From positions 51,043 to 115,042 of the forward strand of contig NZ_JAQKGV010000012.1 of the NCBI RefSeq assembly GCF_028617075.1: a stretch of 64,000 nt of DNA, read 5' to 3'. Shown one piece after another: positions 8,861-18,025 of this stretch (position 1 is its first letter; each line of letters opens with the position of its first letter). The notes beneath the pieces are model-generated. The model worked only from the letters and a program-made list of their open reading frames with translations. It ran no database searches and had not been told where the DNA came from. Origin of the DNA: Rubrobacter calidifluminis. Its GTDB lineage: Bacteria > Actinomycetota > Rubrobacteria > Rubrobacterales > Rubrobacteraceae. The translations under genes were made by a program, and so were the position numbers.

Positions 8861-9748
8861 TCAACTCTCCCGGTGTCGAACGAACATCGCCATCTCCCGC
8901 AGCCCGGAGACGTCCCCACCGATCCGGTCGAGCGCCGCGAGCGCCCGCTCGGTGGCGGCATCCGCCTCCCGCCGCGCCCCCTCCACGCCGAAGACGCTCA
9001 CGAACGTCGCCTTACCCCGCTCGGCGTCGCTGCCGGCGCTCTTGCCGAGCTTCTCGGCAGTCGAGGTGGCGTTGAGCACGTCGTCGACGATCTGGAAGCA
9101 GAGCCCGAGCTCGAGCGCGTACTCCGAGATCGCGGCCTGCTCCTCCGCAGAGGCGCCGGCGAGGATCGCCCCGATGCGCGCCGAGGATTTGATCAGGGCG
9201 CCGGTCTTGTAGCGGTGGATCATGTAGAGCGTCTCGGTGTCGACCTCGGATCCGGCCCCGGTGAAGTTTATGTCCAGAACCTGCCCGCCGACCATCCCCT
9301 CGACACCGGTCGAGGCGGCGAGCTCGCGCACCACCTCCAGCACCTGCTCCGGGGTGCCTTTCTGGTGGACCGTGATCAGGGTGAGCGCCTCGCCGAAGAA
9401 GGCATCCCCGGCGAGGATCGCCATCGCCTCACCGTACTTCCTGTGCACCGTCGGGCGCCCGCGCCGGAAGTCGTCGTCGTCCATCGCCGGCAGGTCGTCG
9501 TGGATCAGCGAGTAGGTGTGGATGAGCTCTATCGCGGCCGCGGACGGCAGCACCAGCTCCGGGTCGGCCCCGAAGACCCACGCCGACTCCATGCAGAGCG
9601 TGGGACGTACGCGTTTGCCGCCGGAGAGCATCGCGTAGCGCATCGCCTCGACCAGCGGACCGAGCTCCGGGTTCTGCGAGAAGCGCAGCCCGTGCAGGTA
9701 CTCCTCGAACCTCTCGCGGTGGCTCTCCCACCGCAGCATGCTATCCAT
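8861..9748 (-). CDS. ispA: farnesyl/geranylgeranyl diphosphate synthase (polyprenyl synthetase)
   Basis: A 295-residue trans-prenyltransferase building C15 or C20 isoprenoid diphosphates from IPP and allylic primers. The first aspartate-rich motif DDLPAMDDDD is at 84-93 and the second reads DDVLN near 223, where most family members have DDxxD; the fifth-position Asp is Asn here. Other marks are GGKRVRP (43-49) and GGQVLDI. Family rules place Tyr79 and Ser80 just before the first motif; chain length cannot be read with certainty. It overlaps nusB by 8 nt. The neighbours dxs and xseAB often found here are absent. Confidence 0.9.
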   Translation of the reverse strand: MDSMLRWESHRERFEEYLHGLRFSQNPELGPLVEAMRYAMLSGGKRVRPTLCMESAWVFGADPELVLPSAAAIELIHTYSLIHDDLPAMDDDDFRRGRPTVHRKYGEAMAILAGDAFFGEALTLITVHQKGTPEQVLEVVRELAASTGVEGMVGGQVLDINFTGAGSEVDTETLYMIHRYKTGALIKSSARIGAILAGASAEEQAAISEYALELGLCFQIVDDVLNATSTAEKLGKSAGSDAERGKATFVSVFGVEGARREADAATERALAALDRIGGDVSGLREMAMFVRHRES

Positions 9749-10139
9749 GCTCGACCAGCCTTCCGGCCCCCCGCAGGACCCCCCCGACGAAGGCCGGCGC
9801 CTCCTCTCCGGAGAACCCCTTGGCCAGCTCCTTCGCCTCCGCGACCGCGACCTCGAAGGGGACGTCCTCGACGTGGAGTATCTCGTAGAGCGAGAGGCGC
9901 AGTATCGTGCGGTCCACGGCGTTCATCCTCCAGACCGGCCATCCTTCCGAGGCGACCTCGAGCCTCTCGTCGAGCAGCGCCCGCCTCTCGTCCACCCCGT
10001 GGATGAGACGGCGGGCGTAGGGGTCGAGCTCTCCCTTGAACAGGGTCCAGCGGGCCATGAGCTTCTCGACGGGCTCGCCGGTCACGTCGCCCTGGTAGAG
10101 CACCATGAATGCCTGCTTGCGTGCCCTCCTGCGGCTCAT
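9741..10139 (-). CDS. nusB: transcription antitermination factor NusB
   Basis: A 132-residue all-helical RNA-binding protein that with NusE (S10) binds boxA of rRNA leaders and supports antitermination. Family marks are [14 protein letters not shown] at the N-terminus, [16 protein letters not shown] in the middle and the terminal FVGGVLRG. Its ATG overlaps the efp stop as ATGA, and its end overlaps ispA, so the three are coupled. Confidence 0.94.
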   Translation of the reverse strand: MSRRRARKQAFMVLYQGDVTGEPVEKLMARWTLFKGELDPYARRLIHGVDERRALLDERLEVASEGWPVWRMNAVDRTILRLSLYEILHVEDVPFEVAVAEAKELAKGFSGEEAPAFVGGVLRGAGRLVEHG

Positions 10140-10693
10140 ACCCGGGTCAGATACTCTCTGGTGCGGGTGTCGACCCTCACCCGGTCACCCTCGCTGATGA
10201 AGAGCGGGACCTGCACGACGAGCCCGGTCTCCAGCGTCGCCGGCTTGCTCCCGCCCGTGGCCGTGTCCCCCCTGACGCCGGGGTCGGTCTGGGTGACCTC
10301 CAGGTCGACGTGGGCCGGGGGCTGCACGCTCACTACCTCCCCGTCGGCGTAGAGTACGCTCACCGTGCCGTTGGGCACGATGTAGTTGACCGCGTCCCCG
10401 ACGACATCCAGCGGGATCGCGACCTGCTCGAAGGTCTCGAGATCCATGAAGTAGAAGAGGTCCCCGTCCCGGTAGAGGTACTGCATCTCCTTGGACTCGG
10501 TCCTTATGTCCTCGACCTTCTCCCCGGCCCGGAAGGTCTTCTCTATGACCGCCCCGGTGTCCATGTTGCGCAGGCGCGTCCTGACGAAGGCCCCCCCCTT
10601 GCCGGGCTTCACGTGCTGGAAGTAGAGGATCGTGAACCTCTTGCCGTCCACCTTTATCGCCGATCCGTTCTTGAACTGGTTCGTGGATATCAT
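10136..10693 (-). CDS. efp: translation elongation factor P
   Basis: A 185-residue elongation factor P, which rescues ribosomes stalled at polyproline. The tip loop KPGKGGAF has the lysine at 32, the position modified in several bacteria; which modification, if any, occurs here cannot be read. Three beta-barrel domains are implied by length and by the end ([23 protein letters not shown]). The start MISTNQF at 10693 is preceded by GAGGTGATC; a reading six codons longer is less likely. A promoter with an extended -10 lies about 80 nt upstream. Confidence 0.96.
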   Translation of the reverse strand: MISTNQFKNGSAIKVDGKRFTILYFQHVKPGKGGAFVRTRLRNMDTGAVIEKTFRAGEKVEDIRTESKEMQYLYRDGDLFYFMDLETFEQVAIPLDVVGDAVNYIVPNGTVSVLYADGEVVSVQPPAHVDLEVTQTDPGVRGDTATGGSKPATLETGLVVQVPLFISEGDRVRVDTRTREYLTRV

Positions 10694-10778
10694 ACGCAGA
10701 TCACCTCGCACGCATCTTCAGCCACACATAGAGAGACAGATACCTCCCAGGCTCGCCGCCCCGTCCGGGCAAGTGGAT

Positions 10779-10787
10779 ATTATCGCA
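10779..10787 (-). promoter_or_regulatory. extended -10 promoter upstream of efp
   Basis: The minus strand reads TGCGATAAT, a TGn-GATAAT extended -10 without a clear -35. The predicted start near 10771 gives a leader of about 78 nt. It lies in the only sizeable gap (10694-10818) between aroB and efp, so efp through recN is probably an independent operon. Confidence 0.5.
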
Positions 10788-10818
10788 CACATCGTGCCCG
10801 CGTCTCCGGAGAAAATCT

Positions 10819-11892
10819 TCAGGCGACGACCCTCTCCACGGCCCGCCCAGCCTCCTCCTCTCCGACCTCCACCCCCCACACGGGCTCACCGACGTCCCGC
10901 AGAAGGACGAAGCGATGAACGTCCTTCTGCGTGCGCTTCTTGTCCCGGCGCATCGCGAGCAGGACGTCCCCTACCCGCACCCCCGGAGCCCGCGAGGGGA
11001 GCCCGGCGAGCCCGACGAGCTCCCGATGCAGCCCGAGCAGGTCCCGACCGAACCTCTCGCGCGAGAGGTCGGCCTCGGCGAGCATCCCGACGGCGACGGC
11101 CTCCCCGTGCCTGATCTCGTACCCGCAGGCGGCCTCGATGCCGTGTCCTATCGTGTGCCCGTAGTTGAGGATGGCGCGCCGGCCGCGCTCCCGCTCGTCG
11201 GAGGCGACCACCGAGGCCTTGAACCGCACCGAACGGGCGACGAGCGTGCGCACGGCCACCATGTCCCCGCCGCGGGCCGCCCCGACGAGCGCGAGATCCT
11301 CTAAGAACCCGCCCCCGCATAAAAGCCCCATCTTCACCACCTCGGCGAGCCCGCACGAGACCTCGCGCTCCGGCAGCGTTCGGAGCCAGGCCAGGTCCGC
11401 CACGACCGCCCTGGGACGGACGAAAGCCCCGAGCAGGTTCTTCCCCTCGGGGAGGTCGATCCCCGTCTTGCCTCCGACGGCGCTGTCCACCATCGCGAGA
11501 AGCGAGGTCGGCAGCATCACGAGCCCCACCCCCCGCATGTAGGTGGCGGCGAGGAAGCCCCCGAGATCCCCCACGACCCCTCCGCCGAGCGCGAAGAGCG
11601 TCCCGTCGCGGGTCAGGCCGTCGCGCGCGAGCGCGGCCGCCGCCCGCCCGTAGGTCTCGAGGCTCTTGGAGTGCTCTCCGGGAGGCACTTCGACCACCGA
11701 GACCACCCGCCAGCCTCCACGCTCGAGAGCACGGACGACCTCCCCGGCATGGTGCGCCCCGACCTCCGAGTCCGTGAGCAGGGCGCACGGCCCGCCCTCG
11801 ATCATCCCTTCGAGCGCCCCGGCGAGGTCGATCCCCTCCCCGAGCACCACCGGGTACGGGTTATCCCCCCCGATCTCTATCCTTTCATCCAC
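10819..11892 (-). CDS. aroB: 3-dehydroquinate synthase
   Basis: A 357-residue NAD- and zinc-dependent enzyme, second step of the shikimate pathway. The glycine-rich NAD region GGGVVGDLGGFLAATYMRG, the SAVGGKTGID motif and the metal-binding NYGHTIGHGIEA stretch are all present. The GTG start at 11892 overlaps the aroK end by 16 nt. Together aroC, aroK and aroB supply three non-adjacent steps towards chorismate. Confidence 0.95.
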   Translation of the reverse strand: MDERIEIGGDNPYPVVLGEGIDLAGALEGMIEGGPCALLTDSEVGAHHAGEVVRALERGGWRVVSVVEVPPGEHSKSLETYGRAAAALARDGLTRDGTLFALGGGVVGDLGGFLAATYMRGVGLVMLPTSLLAMVDSAVGGKTGIDLPEGKNLLGAFVRPRAVVADLAWLRTLPEREVSCGLAEVVKMGLLCGGGFLEDLALVGAARGGDMVAVRTLVARSVRFKASVVASDERERGRRAILNYGHTIGHGIEAACGYEIRHGEAVAVGMLAEADLSRERFGRDLLGLHRELVGLAGLPSRAPGVRVGDVLLAMRRDKKRTQKDVHRFVLLRDVGEPVWGVEVGEEEAGRAVERVVA

Positions 11893-12374
11893 CGGAGAAC
11901 CTCCTCGGTCACCTCCTCGGGCGTCCTGCCGTCGACCAGGACCCTGAGGCCGCAGGACTCCGCGTACAGCGCCTCACGCTCGGCGTAGCGCCGCTCGAAC
12001 TCCTCCCTGGAAGTACCCCGCAGCGGCCGGGAGTCGCCCCGCGTCCTGGCGTAGAGTACGCCGAGATCCTCCTCCAGGAAGACCGTGGATGCCGCGGAGA
12101 GGAGCCTGCGGTTCTCCTCCCTCAGCACCACCCCTCCCCCACAGGCCACGACCCGCTCCTCCGTACCCAGCGCCCACGCGAGCCCCCTGCTCTCGAGGTC
12201 CCTGAAGTACCCCTCGCCCGACTCCCGGAAGATCTGGGGGATCGGACGCTTCTCGCGCACCGCGATCTCGGTGTCGAGGTCCACGAACTCCCAGCCGAGC
12301 CGGCGGGCGAGGATGCGGCCCACCGTACTCTTGCCGCTCCCCATATACCCGATTATCGCCAGCGGGCCCTTCAA
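11877..12374 (-). CDS. aroK: shikimate kinase
   Basis: A 165-residue P-loop kinase phosphorylating shikimate. Walker A GYMGSGKST is at 9-17, the shikimate-binding DLDTEI follows near 36, with FRxxE (FRESGEGYFRDLE) and the CGGGVV loop. I place the start at TTG (12374), whose last two bases form the aroC stop TGA (TTGA overlap). This gives a normal kinase length; the much longer open frame upstream is an aroC shadow. The ribosome-site spacing is poor, so the start relies on coupling to aroC. Confidence 0.9.
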   Translation of the reverse strand: MKGPLAIIGYMGSGKSTVGRILARRLGWEFVDLDTEIAVREKRPIPQIFRESGEGYFRDLESRGLAWALGTEERVVACGGGVVLREENRRLLSAASTVFLEEDLGVLYARTRGDSRPLRGTSREEFERRYAEREALYAESCGLRVLVDGRTPEEVTEEVLRWMKG

Positions 12375-13540
12375 CTCCCCCCCGCGCCGAACCCGCCGCG
12401 CAGGCGGCCCATGTACGCCTCGTAGGAGGCCCGGATGTCGGTGAGGTTGTCCCGGCCAAACTTCTCCAGGAAGGCCTCCGCGAGCACCACCGCGACCATC
12501 GCCTCCCCGATCACCGCCGCCGCCGGCACCGCGCAGGAGTCCGCCCTCTCCTTGAACGCGCGCGCCTCCTCCCCGCTCGAGACGTCGACCGTCCTCAGCG
12601 CCCGGGCTATCGTCGAGATGGGCTTCATCGCCGCCGAGACGACGACGGGCTCGCCGTTGGTCATCCCGCCCTCGAGCCCCCCGAGCCGGTTGGTCGCCCT
12701 CACCGGCAACCCCCCGCCCGGCAGGATCTCGTCCTGTACCTCGCTCGAGCGGCGCCGGGCGAGGCCGAAGCCCATCCCGATCTCGACGCCCTTTATCGCG
12801 TTTATGGACATGACCGCGTGCGCCAGCCGGGCGTCGAGCTTGTCCCGCCAGTCCACGTAGGACCCGAGCCCCGGCGGACATCCCTCGGCGACGACGACGA
12901 ACTCCCCGCCCAGCGCGTCGCGCGCCCGGCGCGCCGCGTCTATCTCGGCCTTCATCTTTTCCGTGACCTCGGGATCGGGGCAGCGGACCTCGGACGAGTC
13001 GGCCTTGTCGGCCTCCAGCGCGGCGCGCTCCCTCTCCATCGACGCCCCGCCGATGCGGTAGACGGCGCTGGAGATGCTCACCCCGAACTCGGCGAGCAGC
13101 CTCCTCGCCACCGCCCCGGCGGCCACCCGCGCTACCGTCTCCCGGGCGCTCGAGCGCTCGAGGACGTTGCGCAGATCACCCGTGGCGTACTTCTGCATCC
13201 CGGCGAGGTCGGCGTGCCCGGGACGCGGCAGGGTGATGGGCTTCGGCGGATCCTCCACGGGCGCGGGGTTCATCCTCTGCTCCCAGTTGGCGTAGTCGCG
13301 GTTGCGTACGAGCATCGCGACCGGGGAGCCCAGCGTGTACCCGTGGCGGACCCCGCCGAGAAACTCTACCTCGTCCCTCTCTATCTTCTGACGCCCGCCG
13401 CGCCCGTAGCCGCGCTGGCGGCGCGCAAGATCCCGGTTGACGTCCTCGGCCAGGAGCCTGAGCCCCGCGGGCACGCCGTGCACTATCGTGACCTCCGCCG
13501 GGCCGTGGGACTCTCCCGCCGTAGAAAAATCGAACCTCAT
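12371..13540 (-). CDS. aroC: chorismate synthase
   Basis: A 389-residue FMN-dependent lyase making chorismate from EPSP, last step of the shikimate route. Family signatures include GESHGP (9-14), RRQRGYGRGGRQKIE, PRPGHADL, and RSSARETVARVAAGAVA near 129-145, where the conserved Arg and Ser cluster sits. The end SYEAYMGRLR is typical. It follows the pil genes after 29 nt, so it may share their transcript. Confidence 0.96.
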   Translation of the reverse strand: MRFDFSTAGESHGPAEVTIVHGVPAGLRLLAEDVNRDLARRQRGYGRGGRQKIERDEVEFLGGVRHGYTLGSPVAMLVRNRDYANWEQRMNPAPVEDPPKPITLPRPGHADLAGMQKYATGDLRNVLERSSARETVARVAAGAVARRLLAEFGVSISSAVYRIGGASMERERAALEADKADSSEVRCPDPEVTEKMKAEIDAARRARDALGGEFVVVAEGCPPGLGSYVDWRDKLDARLAHAVMSINAIKGVEIGMGFGLARRRSSEVQDEILPGGGLPVRATNRLGGLEGGMTNGEPVVVSAAMKPISTIARALRTVDVSSGEEARAFKERADSCAVPAAAVIGEAMVAVVLAEAFLEKFGRDNLTDIRASYEAYMGRLRGGFGAGGS

Positions 13541-13569
13541 ATTCGTATATTCACGCCTCTCTATCTCTC

Positions 13570-14106
13570 TCAGGGTAACGGAAGGTTCCCGCCGCTATCG
13601 AAGAGCGCCCCACTCCGGGTAGCCGAACCGGATGCGCGGCCCGGATTACTCCGCCCTCCTGCGAGGTGGGAAGAGGCAGGGGTGGGCCGGGATACGGGTC
13701 TGCCGCGGCCGGCCTCGGAGGACGCCGGACGGGAGGATGTCCCCCGTGAGGCGGCGTGCGCCGGGGGACGGCTGGGGGTCGGGGATCTACCGGAGGCCGA
13801 CGTGTGGGAGCCCTTCCTACCGCCGCGTGCCGGGGCGGGGCTCTTCTCACCGGTTTTAGCCCGGGCCAGCAGCTCCCTGAAAGGGTCCTTCGGGGGACCG
13901 TAGGCAGCGAAGGACTCGCCCGGGCCAGCCGAGGAGGTAGTGCTCGCCGCCTTATTCCCGGCCTGTACGTCCGCCGCGCGATGGAACGCGGACGTGCCAG
14001 ATCCATCGTTCTCGTAAAACCTGCCTGAAAAGGACCACAGCAAAAAGAGCACGGCGAAGGAAACCGCGATCACGCCCACAGCCCATCCAACAGAGATCCT
14101 GGACAC
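13570..14106 (-). CDS. putative pilus-associated single-pass protein (PilP-like position)
   Basis: A 178-residue protein with one N-terminal membrane helix (about 5-25) and a low-complexity Ser/Pro/Arg/Gly-rich remainder. It lies last in the pilM-pilN-pilO run, where PilP sits in many bacteria, and contains PKDPFRELL near 72-80, like the DPF segment of PilP and GspC proteins. No ordered PilP beta-domain is evident. In a single-membrane cell there is no PilQ secretin to bind, so the role may be restricted to the inner-membrane platform. The identity is a suggestion from place and topology. Confidence 0.55.
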   Translation of the reverse strand: MSRISVGWAVGVIAVSFAVLFLLWSFSGRFYENDGSGTSAFHRAADVQAGNKAASTTSSAGPGESFAAYGPPKDPFRELLARAKTGEKSPAPARGGRKGSHTSASGRSPTPSRPPAHAASRGTSSRPASSEAGRGRPVSRPTPASSHLAGGRSNPGRASGSATRSGALFDSGGNLPLP

Positions 14107-14115
14107 AGCCTCCCC

Positions 14116-14751
14116 CTATCCACCTCCAGTAGCAGCCCCACCGGAGGTGACCGGAGCAGGCGGCGCGGAGCCGCCTCCCGTCTGCCCGATGGGTGGCTGT
14201 ACATAGACCTCGGCCTCGATCTGGACCTGCAGCATCCCTCCTCCCGATCCCGCCCCGGTGGTCCCCCCGGCCGGCTGGTAGGTCACCTGCGTGACCGAAA
14301 CCAGGCGCGCCAGGTTCAACAGGCGGGTGTAGAAGTCCTGCATCTGATCGTATGAACCTTCGAAGGACATTGTAATCGGTATGCGGGAGAAGTCTCCACC
14401 CCCAACCGGCGGCTCCGGGGAGCCGGGTTTGATCGAAAGCTGGGTGACGCCGGAGGCCCGGGAGATCTCCTGCAGCTGTACGAGCAGGGTCGGGATCTGG
14501 GGGCTGTTCGGCAGGCGCTTGTCGAGCTGCAGAAGCTGGCGCTGTATCCTCGGAGACTGCTGCTTGACCCGGTTCAGGTGCGCCACGCTGCTCTCGAGCC
14601 GGGCGAGTTCGGCCTGCTTGCTGCTGTGCTGGCGCTGCAGTCGGGCGTAGCGGCTGCGTGCCGGCCCCAGCAGGAACACGTAGTAGGCGACGACCACGAG
14701 CACGACGGCCACGATGGCGCCGATCAGTATGTTGCGGTCGCGGGGGTTCAC
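14116..14751 (-). CDS. pilO: type IV pilus inner-membrane platform protein PilO
   Basis: A 211-residue bitopic protein: membrane helix at about 9-29, a coiled-coil region (about 32-75, rich in Gln, Lys, Leu and Arg), then a ferredoxin-like domain with FEGSYDQMQDFYTRLLNLARLV typical of PilO, and a Gly/Ala/Thr-rich tail. PilO pairs with PilN beneath the pilus motor. It overlaps the pilN stop by 4 nt and precedes the PilP-like gene. Confidence 0.85.
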   Translation of the reverse strand: MNPRDRNILIGAIVAVVLVVVAYYVFLLGPARSRYARLQRQHSSKQAELARLESSVAHLNRVKQQSPRIQRQLLQLDKRLPNSPQIPTLLVQLQEISRASGVTQLSIKPGSPEPPVGGGDFSRIPITMSFEGSYDQMQDFYTRLLNLARLVSVTQVTYQPAGGTTGAGSGGGMLQVQIEAEVYVQPPIGQTGGGSAPPAPVTSGGAATGGG

Positions 14752-15431
14752 GGCCCACCCCCCTGCGCCCGGGGACGCCGGGAGCCGGAGGAGCCCTCCA
14801 GAGGGAGCCGCTCCCCCTCCTGCCCCACCCTCACCACCAGCCGGGAGGTGGCGTCGAAGTCTATCACCGGGCGCACGTAGGTCTTGCGATCGAGCGTCGC
14901 CGAGTTGAGGCGAGTATCACTCAGGTAAGGGAGGCTGTCCATCTGCACCAGGAACGCCGCGACGTCCTCGTAGCCGCCGAGCGCCACCCCGGTGAAGGAG
15001 ACCTCGCCGGGCGGGGTGAGCTCATGTCCCGGGGAGGCGTTGACGTTCACCGGCGGGGCCTTCGCGCTCAGGCTCCTGAGCGCGGTGGAATCGGGTATCA
15101 CATAGGAGAGCGCCCGGAAGAAGGCATCCCACGCAAAGCGCGAGCGGTATATCCCGTCGGCGACCTCCTCCTTCTGGTGCAGCCTCGTCTCGAGCCCCTG
15201 GTAGGGAGCCAGGGCCGCCAGGCGCGCGCGCTGGGTTGCCAGCTGACGGTCGAGACCGGCTATCTGGTCCTCCTCCGAGTTTATCCTGACCAGGAAGAGC
15301 ACGTACACCCCGACCATCAACACGAGCAGGGCGGCCCCAAGGATGAGCAACAGCTGCACCGTGTTCCCCTCCCTGAGCGATGGACCCGCCCGGCCGCGCT
15401 CCTCCTCGGGGAGGAGGTTGACACGCCGCAT
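14748..15431 (-). CDS. pilN: type IV pilus inner-membrane platform protein PilN
   Basis: A 227-residue bitopic protein starting with the short cytoplasmic motif MRRVNLLPEEER, the segment with which PilN docks onto PilM. A membrane helix follows at about 27-49, then a coiled coil and a ferredoxin-like domain with GVALGGYEDVAAFLVQMD. It sits one base downstream of pilM and overlaps pilO, the standard pilM-N-O order. Confidence 0.88.
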   Translation of the reverse strand: MRRVNLLPEEERGRAGPSLREGNTVQLLLILGAALLVLMVGVYVLFLVRINSEEDQIAGLDRQLATQRARLAALAPYQGLETRLHQKEEVADGIYRSRFAWDAFFRALSYVIPDSTALRSLSAKAPPVNVNASPGHELTPPGEVSFTGVALGGYEDVAAFLVQMDSLPYLSDTRLNSATLDRKTYVRPVIDFDATSRLVVRVGQEGERLPLEGSSGSRRPRAQGGGP

Positions 15432-15432
15432 C

Positions 15433-16539
15433 CTACTCCTCTAGGGCCAGTCCGGCGGCCACCGCCAGCACCGGCTCCATCACCTCGAGCTGCTCGTCGG
15501 AGACGTTCGACTCGTTGGCGGCGAACCTCCGTAGTGGCCGTCCCTTGCGAGACGCGATACCCAGTACGTCCCCCATGTACTCCGCGATCCCGGGGACCAC
15601 AGCCCCCTCCCCGGAGACGAACATCTCGGAGACCTCCCGGGCCCCGGAGTATGAGTAGTGATACTCGATGGAGCGCTGCACCTCCCCGGCCAACCTCCCT
15701 ACAACGCCTTCAAGCGCACGCCTGATATCGTACAGAAGGGCCCGCTCGGCTTCATCTGGGGTCTCCTCCGGCTCCTCCACCGGCTCGAACCCCAGCCGGA
15801 TGTGGGGGTTCATCAACTGCTCCTCGGCCTCGTCCTCCGGGATAGAGGCGACCCCGGAGATCTCCCGCACGAAGTCCTGCGCTCCAAGTGGAACCAGGCT
15901 GGTGAGGACGGGGCCGTCCTCCTCACAGATCGCGACGCAGGTCATCTCCGTGCCGATATCGACGAGCAGGGCGGCACTCTCCTGCAGCGGGATATCCCGG
16001 GGCAGAGTCGTGCGTGAGATGGCCAGCGGCTTGAAATCCACCCCCACGGGCCTCAGGCCGGCCACCCGCACGGCCGAGGCGTAGCGAGCCACCATCTCCC
16101 GCCGGGCGGCGACGAGCAGCACCCGGTCGGAGTCCGGGTCGGCCGGGTCCGGCCCGAGCACCACGTGGTCTATCACGGCCTCCTCGAGCGGCATCGGGAC
16201 GTGCTCCGCAGCCTCGAAGGAGAGGGCGCTCCTGAGGTCCGATGGCTGCATGCGCGGCAGGGAGAGCAGCCTGACTATCACCTCCTGGTTGGCGACCCCG
16301 AGATAGACGTCCCTGCCCTTGAAGGAGTGCTCTCCCCAGAAGTTCTTCACCTCCGCGGCGAGCAGGTCGTGGTCGGCGACCTCCCCCTCCTCTATCGCCC
16401 CCGGCGCGAGCCGGTGGTAGCCGACGTGACGGAGCACGAGCCCGGCTCTCGTGCGGGAGATCTGCACCGCCTTCAGCGCCCCGCTGTCCATCTCCAGCCC
16501 GACCGCCTGCGCCCTCCCGGGCAACCTGAGACGCCCCAA
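15433..16539 (-). CDS. pilM: type IV pilus assembly ATPase-fold protein PilM
   Basis: A 368-residue actin-fold cytoplasmic protein of the pilus platform. It begins with an AVGLEMDSGALKAVQ segment, the phosphate-1 strand of the FtsA/PilM fold. A second nucleotide loop is LLVDIGTEMTCVAI near 186-199 and a third is VSGEGAVVPGIAEYM. The long family segment KGRDVYLGVANQEVIVR is present. It follows pilD by about 9 nt. Pilin, PilB, PilC and PilT genes are not in the window. Confidence 0.9.
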   Translation of the reverse strand: MGRLRLPGRAQAVGLEMDSGALKAVQISRTRAGLVLRHVGYHRLAPGAIEEGEVADHDLLAAEVKNFWGEHSFKGRDVYLGVANQEVIVRLLSLPRMQPSDLRSALSFEAAEHVPMPLEEAVIDHVVLGPDPADPDSDRVLLVAARREMVARYASAVRVAGLRPVGVDFKPLAISRTTLPRDIPLQESAALLVDIGTEMTCVAICEEDGPVLTSLVPLGAQDFVREISGVASIPEDEAEEQLMNPHIRLGFEPVEEPEETPDEAERALLYDIRRALEGVVGRLAGEVQRSIEYHYSYSGAREVSEMFVSGEGAVVPGIAEYMGDVLGIASRKGRPLRRFAANESNVSDEQLEVMEPVLAVAAGLALEE

Positions 16540-16548
16540 GCCGGCCCC

Positions 16549-17301
16549 CTACCCGCCCGACAAAAGGCCGAGGTAGATTTCCCAGATGTCGCGCCCCCAG
16601 AAGAGCGCCACCATCCCCCCGAAAGCCATGAAGGTACCAAACGGCAGGGCGCTGCGGCGTCCGGCCCTGCCCCCAAGCATGAGACCCACGCCGACCAGGG
16701 CACCGAGCAGGGCCCCGAGGAAGACGGCGAGCGCCGCGTACCCGCCGAGAAAGGCGCCGAGCATCCCGCCCATCTTCACGTCCCCCATCCCCATGCCCCC
16801 AGGATATAGGAGCCAGAGCAGGAGGAGCGCCGCACCTACGCCCGCCCCGGCCAGGAGATATACCCACCAGTGCGCGGGGTCTGCTGCGAACGAGAGCAGC
16901 AGCCCGGCCGCCGCCCCCGGCAATACTACTGCGTTGGGTAAGATGCGTCGGTCCGCATCGGTCGCGGCGAGCACTATCAGAACACAGACGAAAACCAGCG
17001 CCCGCGCCAGGTCCATCCCCAACCCAAAGGTATATCCCGCGGCCCCGAAGAGCAGCGCCGTGGCGAGCTCGACCGCCGGATAGCGCAGCGGAATGTGCGC
17101 CTTGCAGCGGCGGCACCTGCCCCGCAGCAGGAGGTAGGAGAGCACCGGTACGTTGTCCCTGGGGGAGATCGTTCCCCGGCAGACGGGGCAGTGGGAGGGC
17201 GGCCAGACGACGGAGAGCCCGCGCGGGACGCGATAGATCACGACGTTCAGGAAACTGCCGACTAGAAGCCCGAAGAGCGCGGTGAGCAGGGCAAGGCTCA
17301 T
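16549..17301 (-). CDS. pilD: prepilin leader peptidase / N-methyltransferase
   Basis: A 250-residue polytopic aspartyl protease that trims and N-methylates type IV prepilins. The zinc cysteines are complete: CPVC at 38-41 and CRRC at 63-66, so the methyltransferase domain is present. The protease aspartates are in TDADRRILPN (Asp115/117) and GMGMGDVKMG (Asp174). About eight membrane helices are evident. The start at 17301 gives a family-type N-terminus; the longer open frame overlaps the NeuD-like gene. Confidence 0.93.
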   Translation of the reverse strand: MSLALLTALFGLLVGSFLNVVIYRVPRGLSVVWPPSHCPVCRGTISPRDNVPVLSYLLLRGRCRRCKAHIPLRYPAVELATALLFGAAGYTFGLGMDLARALVFVCVLIVLAATDADRRILPNAVVLPGAAAGLLLSFAADPAHWWVYLLAGAGVGAALLLLWLLYPGGMGMGDVKMGGMLGAFLGGYAALAVFLGALLGALVGVGLMLGGRAGRRSALPFGTFMAFGGMVALFWGRDIWEIYLGLLSGG

Positions 17302-18005
17302 CCGCCCCTCCGCTCGACGGCTTCGAGCGCGCTCACCCTTCCATCTTCCATCACCACGGCCTTGCGCCCCACGCTCGAGTTCTGCCCGAGCACGGCCCGC
17401 GCACCGACCTGTGCCCCGGGCCCCACCACGGCCCCGGCCGCGACCCACACCCCGGCGCCGACGACCGCGTCGCGCTCGACCACCGAGGAGGGACCCAGGC
17501 AACAGTGACTCCCCACGATCGTGTCCGGGTAGACCGTGCATCCGGGACCGACGACGGTCCCGTCGCCGACCACGGCTGCGTCGGAGAGGTAGGCGGAGGG
17601 GTGGACAGCGGTGAAGAACGTGCCGCCGAGCCCCCTTATGGAGTTGGCCACGCGCAGCCGCGCCCGGTTGTCGGTTATGGCGACGACGACGGAGACGGGC
17701 TCCACGGAGAGCATGCTCTTGAGCATGGCCACGTCCCCGAGCACCGGGTAGCCGCGCACGTGGCTGTCGAGCATGGGATGGGCGTCGTCGTAGAAACCGA
17801 GGATGCAGCCCTCGTAGCCCGCGGCTATGAGCACGTCGAGCGCGACCCGCCCGTATCCCCCGGCCCCGACGATGGCGATCCTGGTCTCCTCCTCGAAACC
17901 GACCCGCCGGGCTTCGGGTTCGGGTTCCGAGACGCCGACTCCGCTGCGGGCCCTCTCTGTCTCGCCTTCCCCTCGCATGCTCTGGCGAGCCAGTTTAACA
18001 TCCAT
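17298..18005 (-). CDS. NeuD/PglD-like sugar O-/N-acyltransferase
   Basis: A 235-residue protein with an N-terminal Rossmann-like part (RIAIVGAGGYGRVALDVL, near 41-58) and a C-terminal left-handed beta-helix of hexapeptide repeats (for example VVGDGTVVGPGCTVYPDTIVG). This is the architecture of NeuD and PglD acetyltransferases acting on sialic-acid-type or bacillosamine sugars. The catalytic His would be in TAVHPSAYLS. Its position between fmt and pilD suggests modification of a pilin glycan, a guess from context. The start (ATG 18005) has a weak ribosome site; ATG at 17978 is an alternative. Confidence 0.75.
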   Translation of the reverse strand: MDVKLARQSMRGEGETERARSGVGVSEPEPEARRVGFEEETRIAIVGAGGYGRVALDVLIAAGYEGCILGFYDDAHPMLDSHVRGYPVLGDVAMLKSMLSVEPVSVVVAITDNRARLRVANSIRGLGGTFFTAVHPSAYLSDAAVVGDGTVVGPGCTVYPDTIVGSHCCLGPSSVVERDAVVGAGVWVAAGAVVGPGAQVGARAVLGQNSSVGRKAVVMEDGRVSALEAVERRGG

Positions 18006-18025
18006 GGGAGTCCGCTGCGCCCGGC

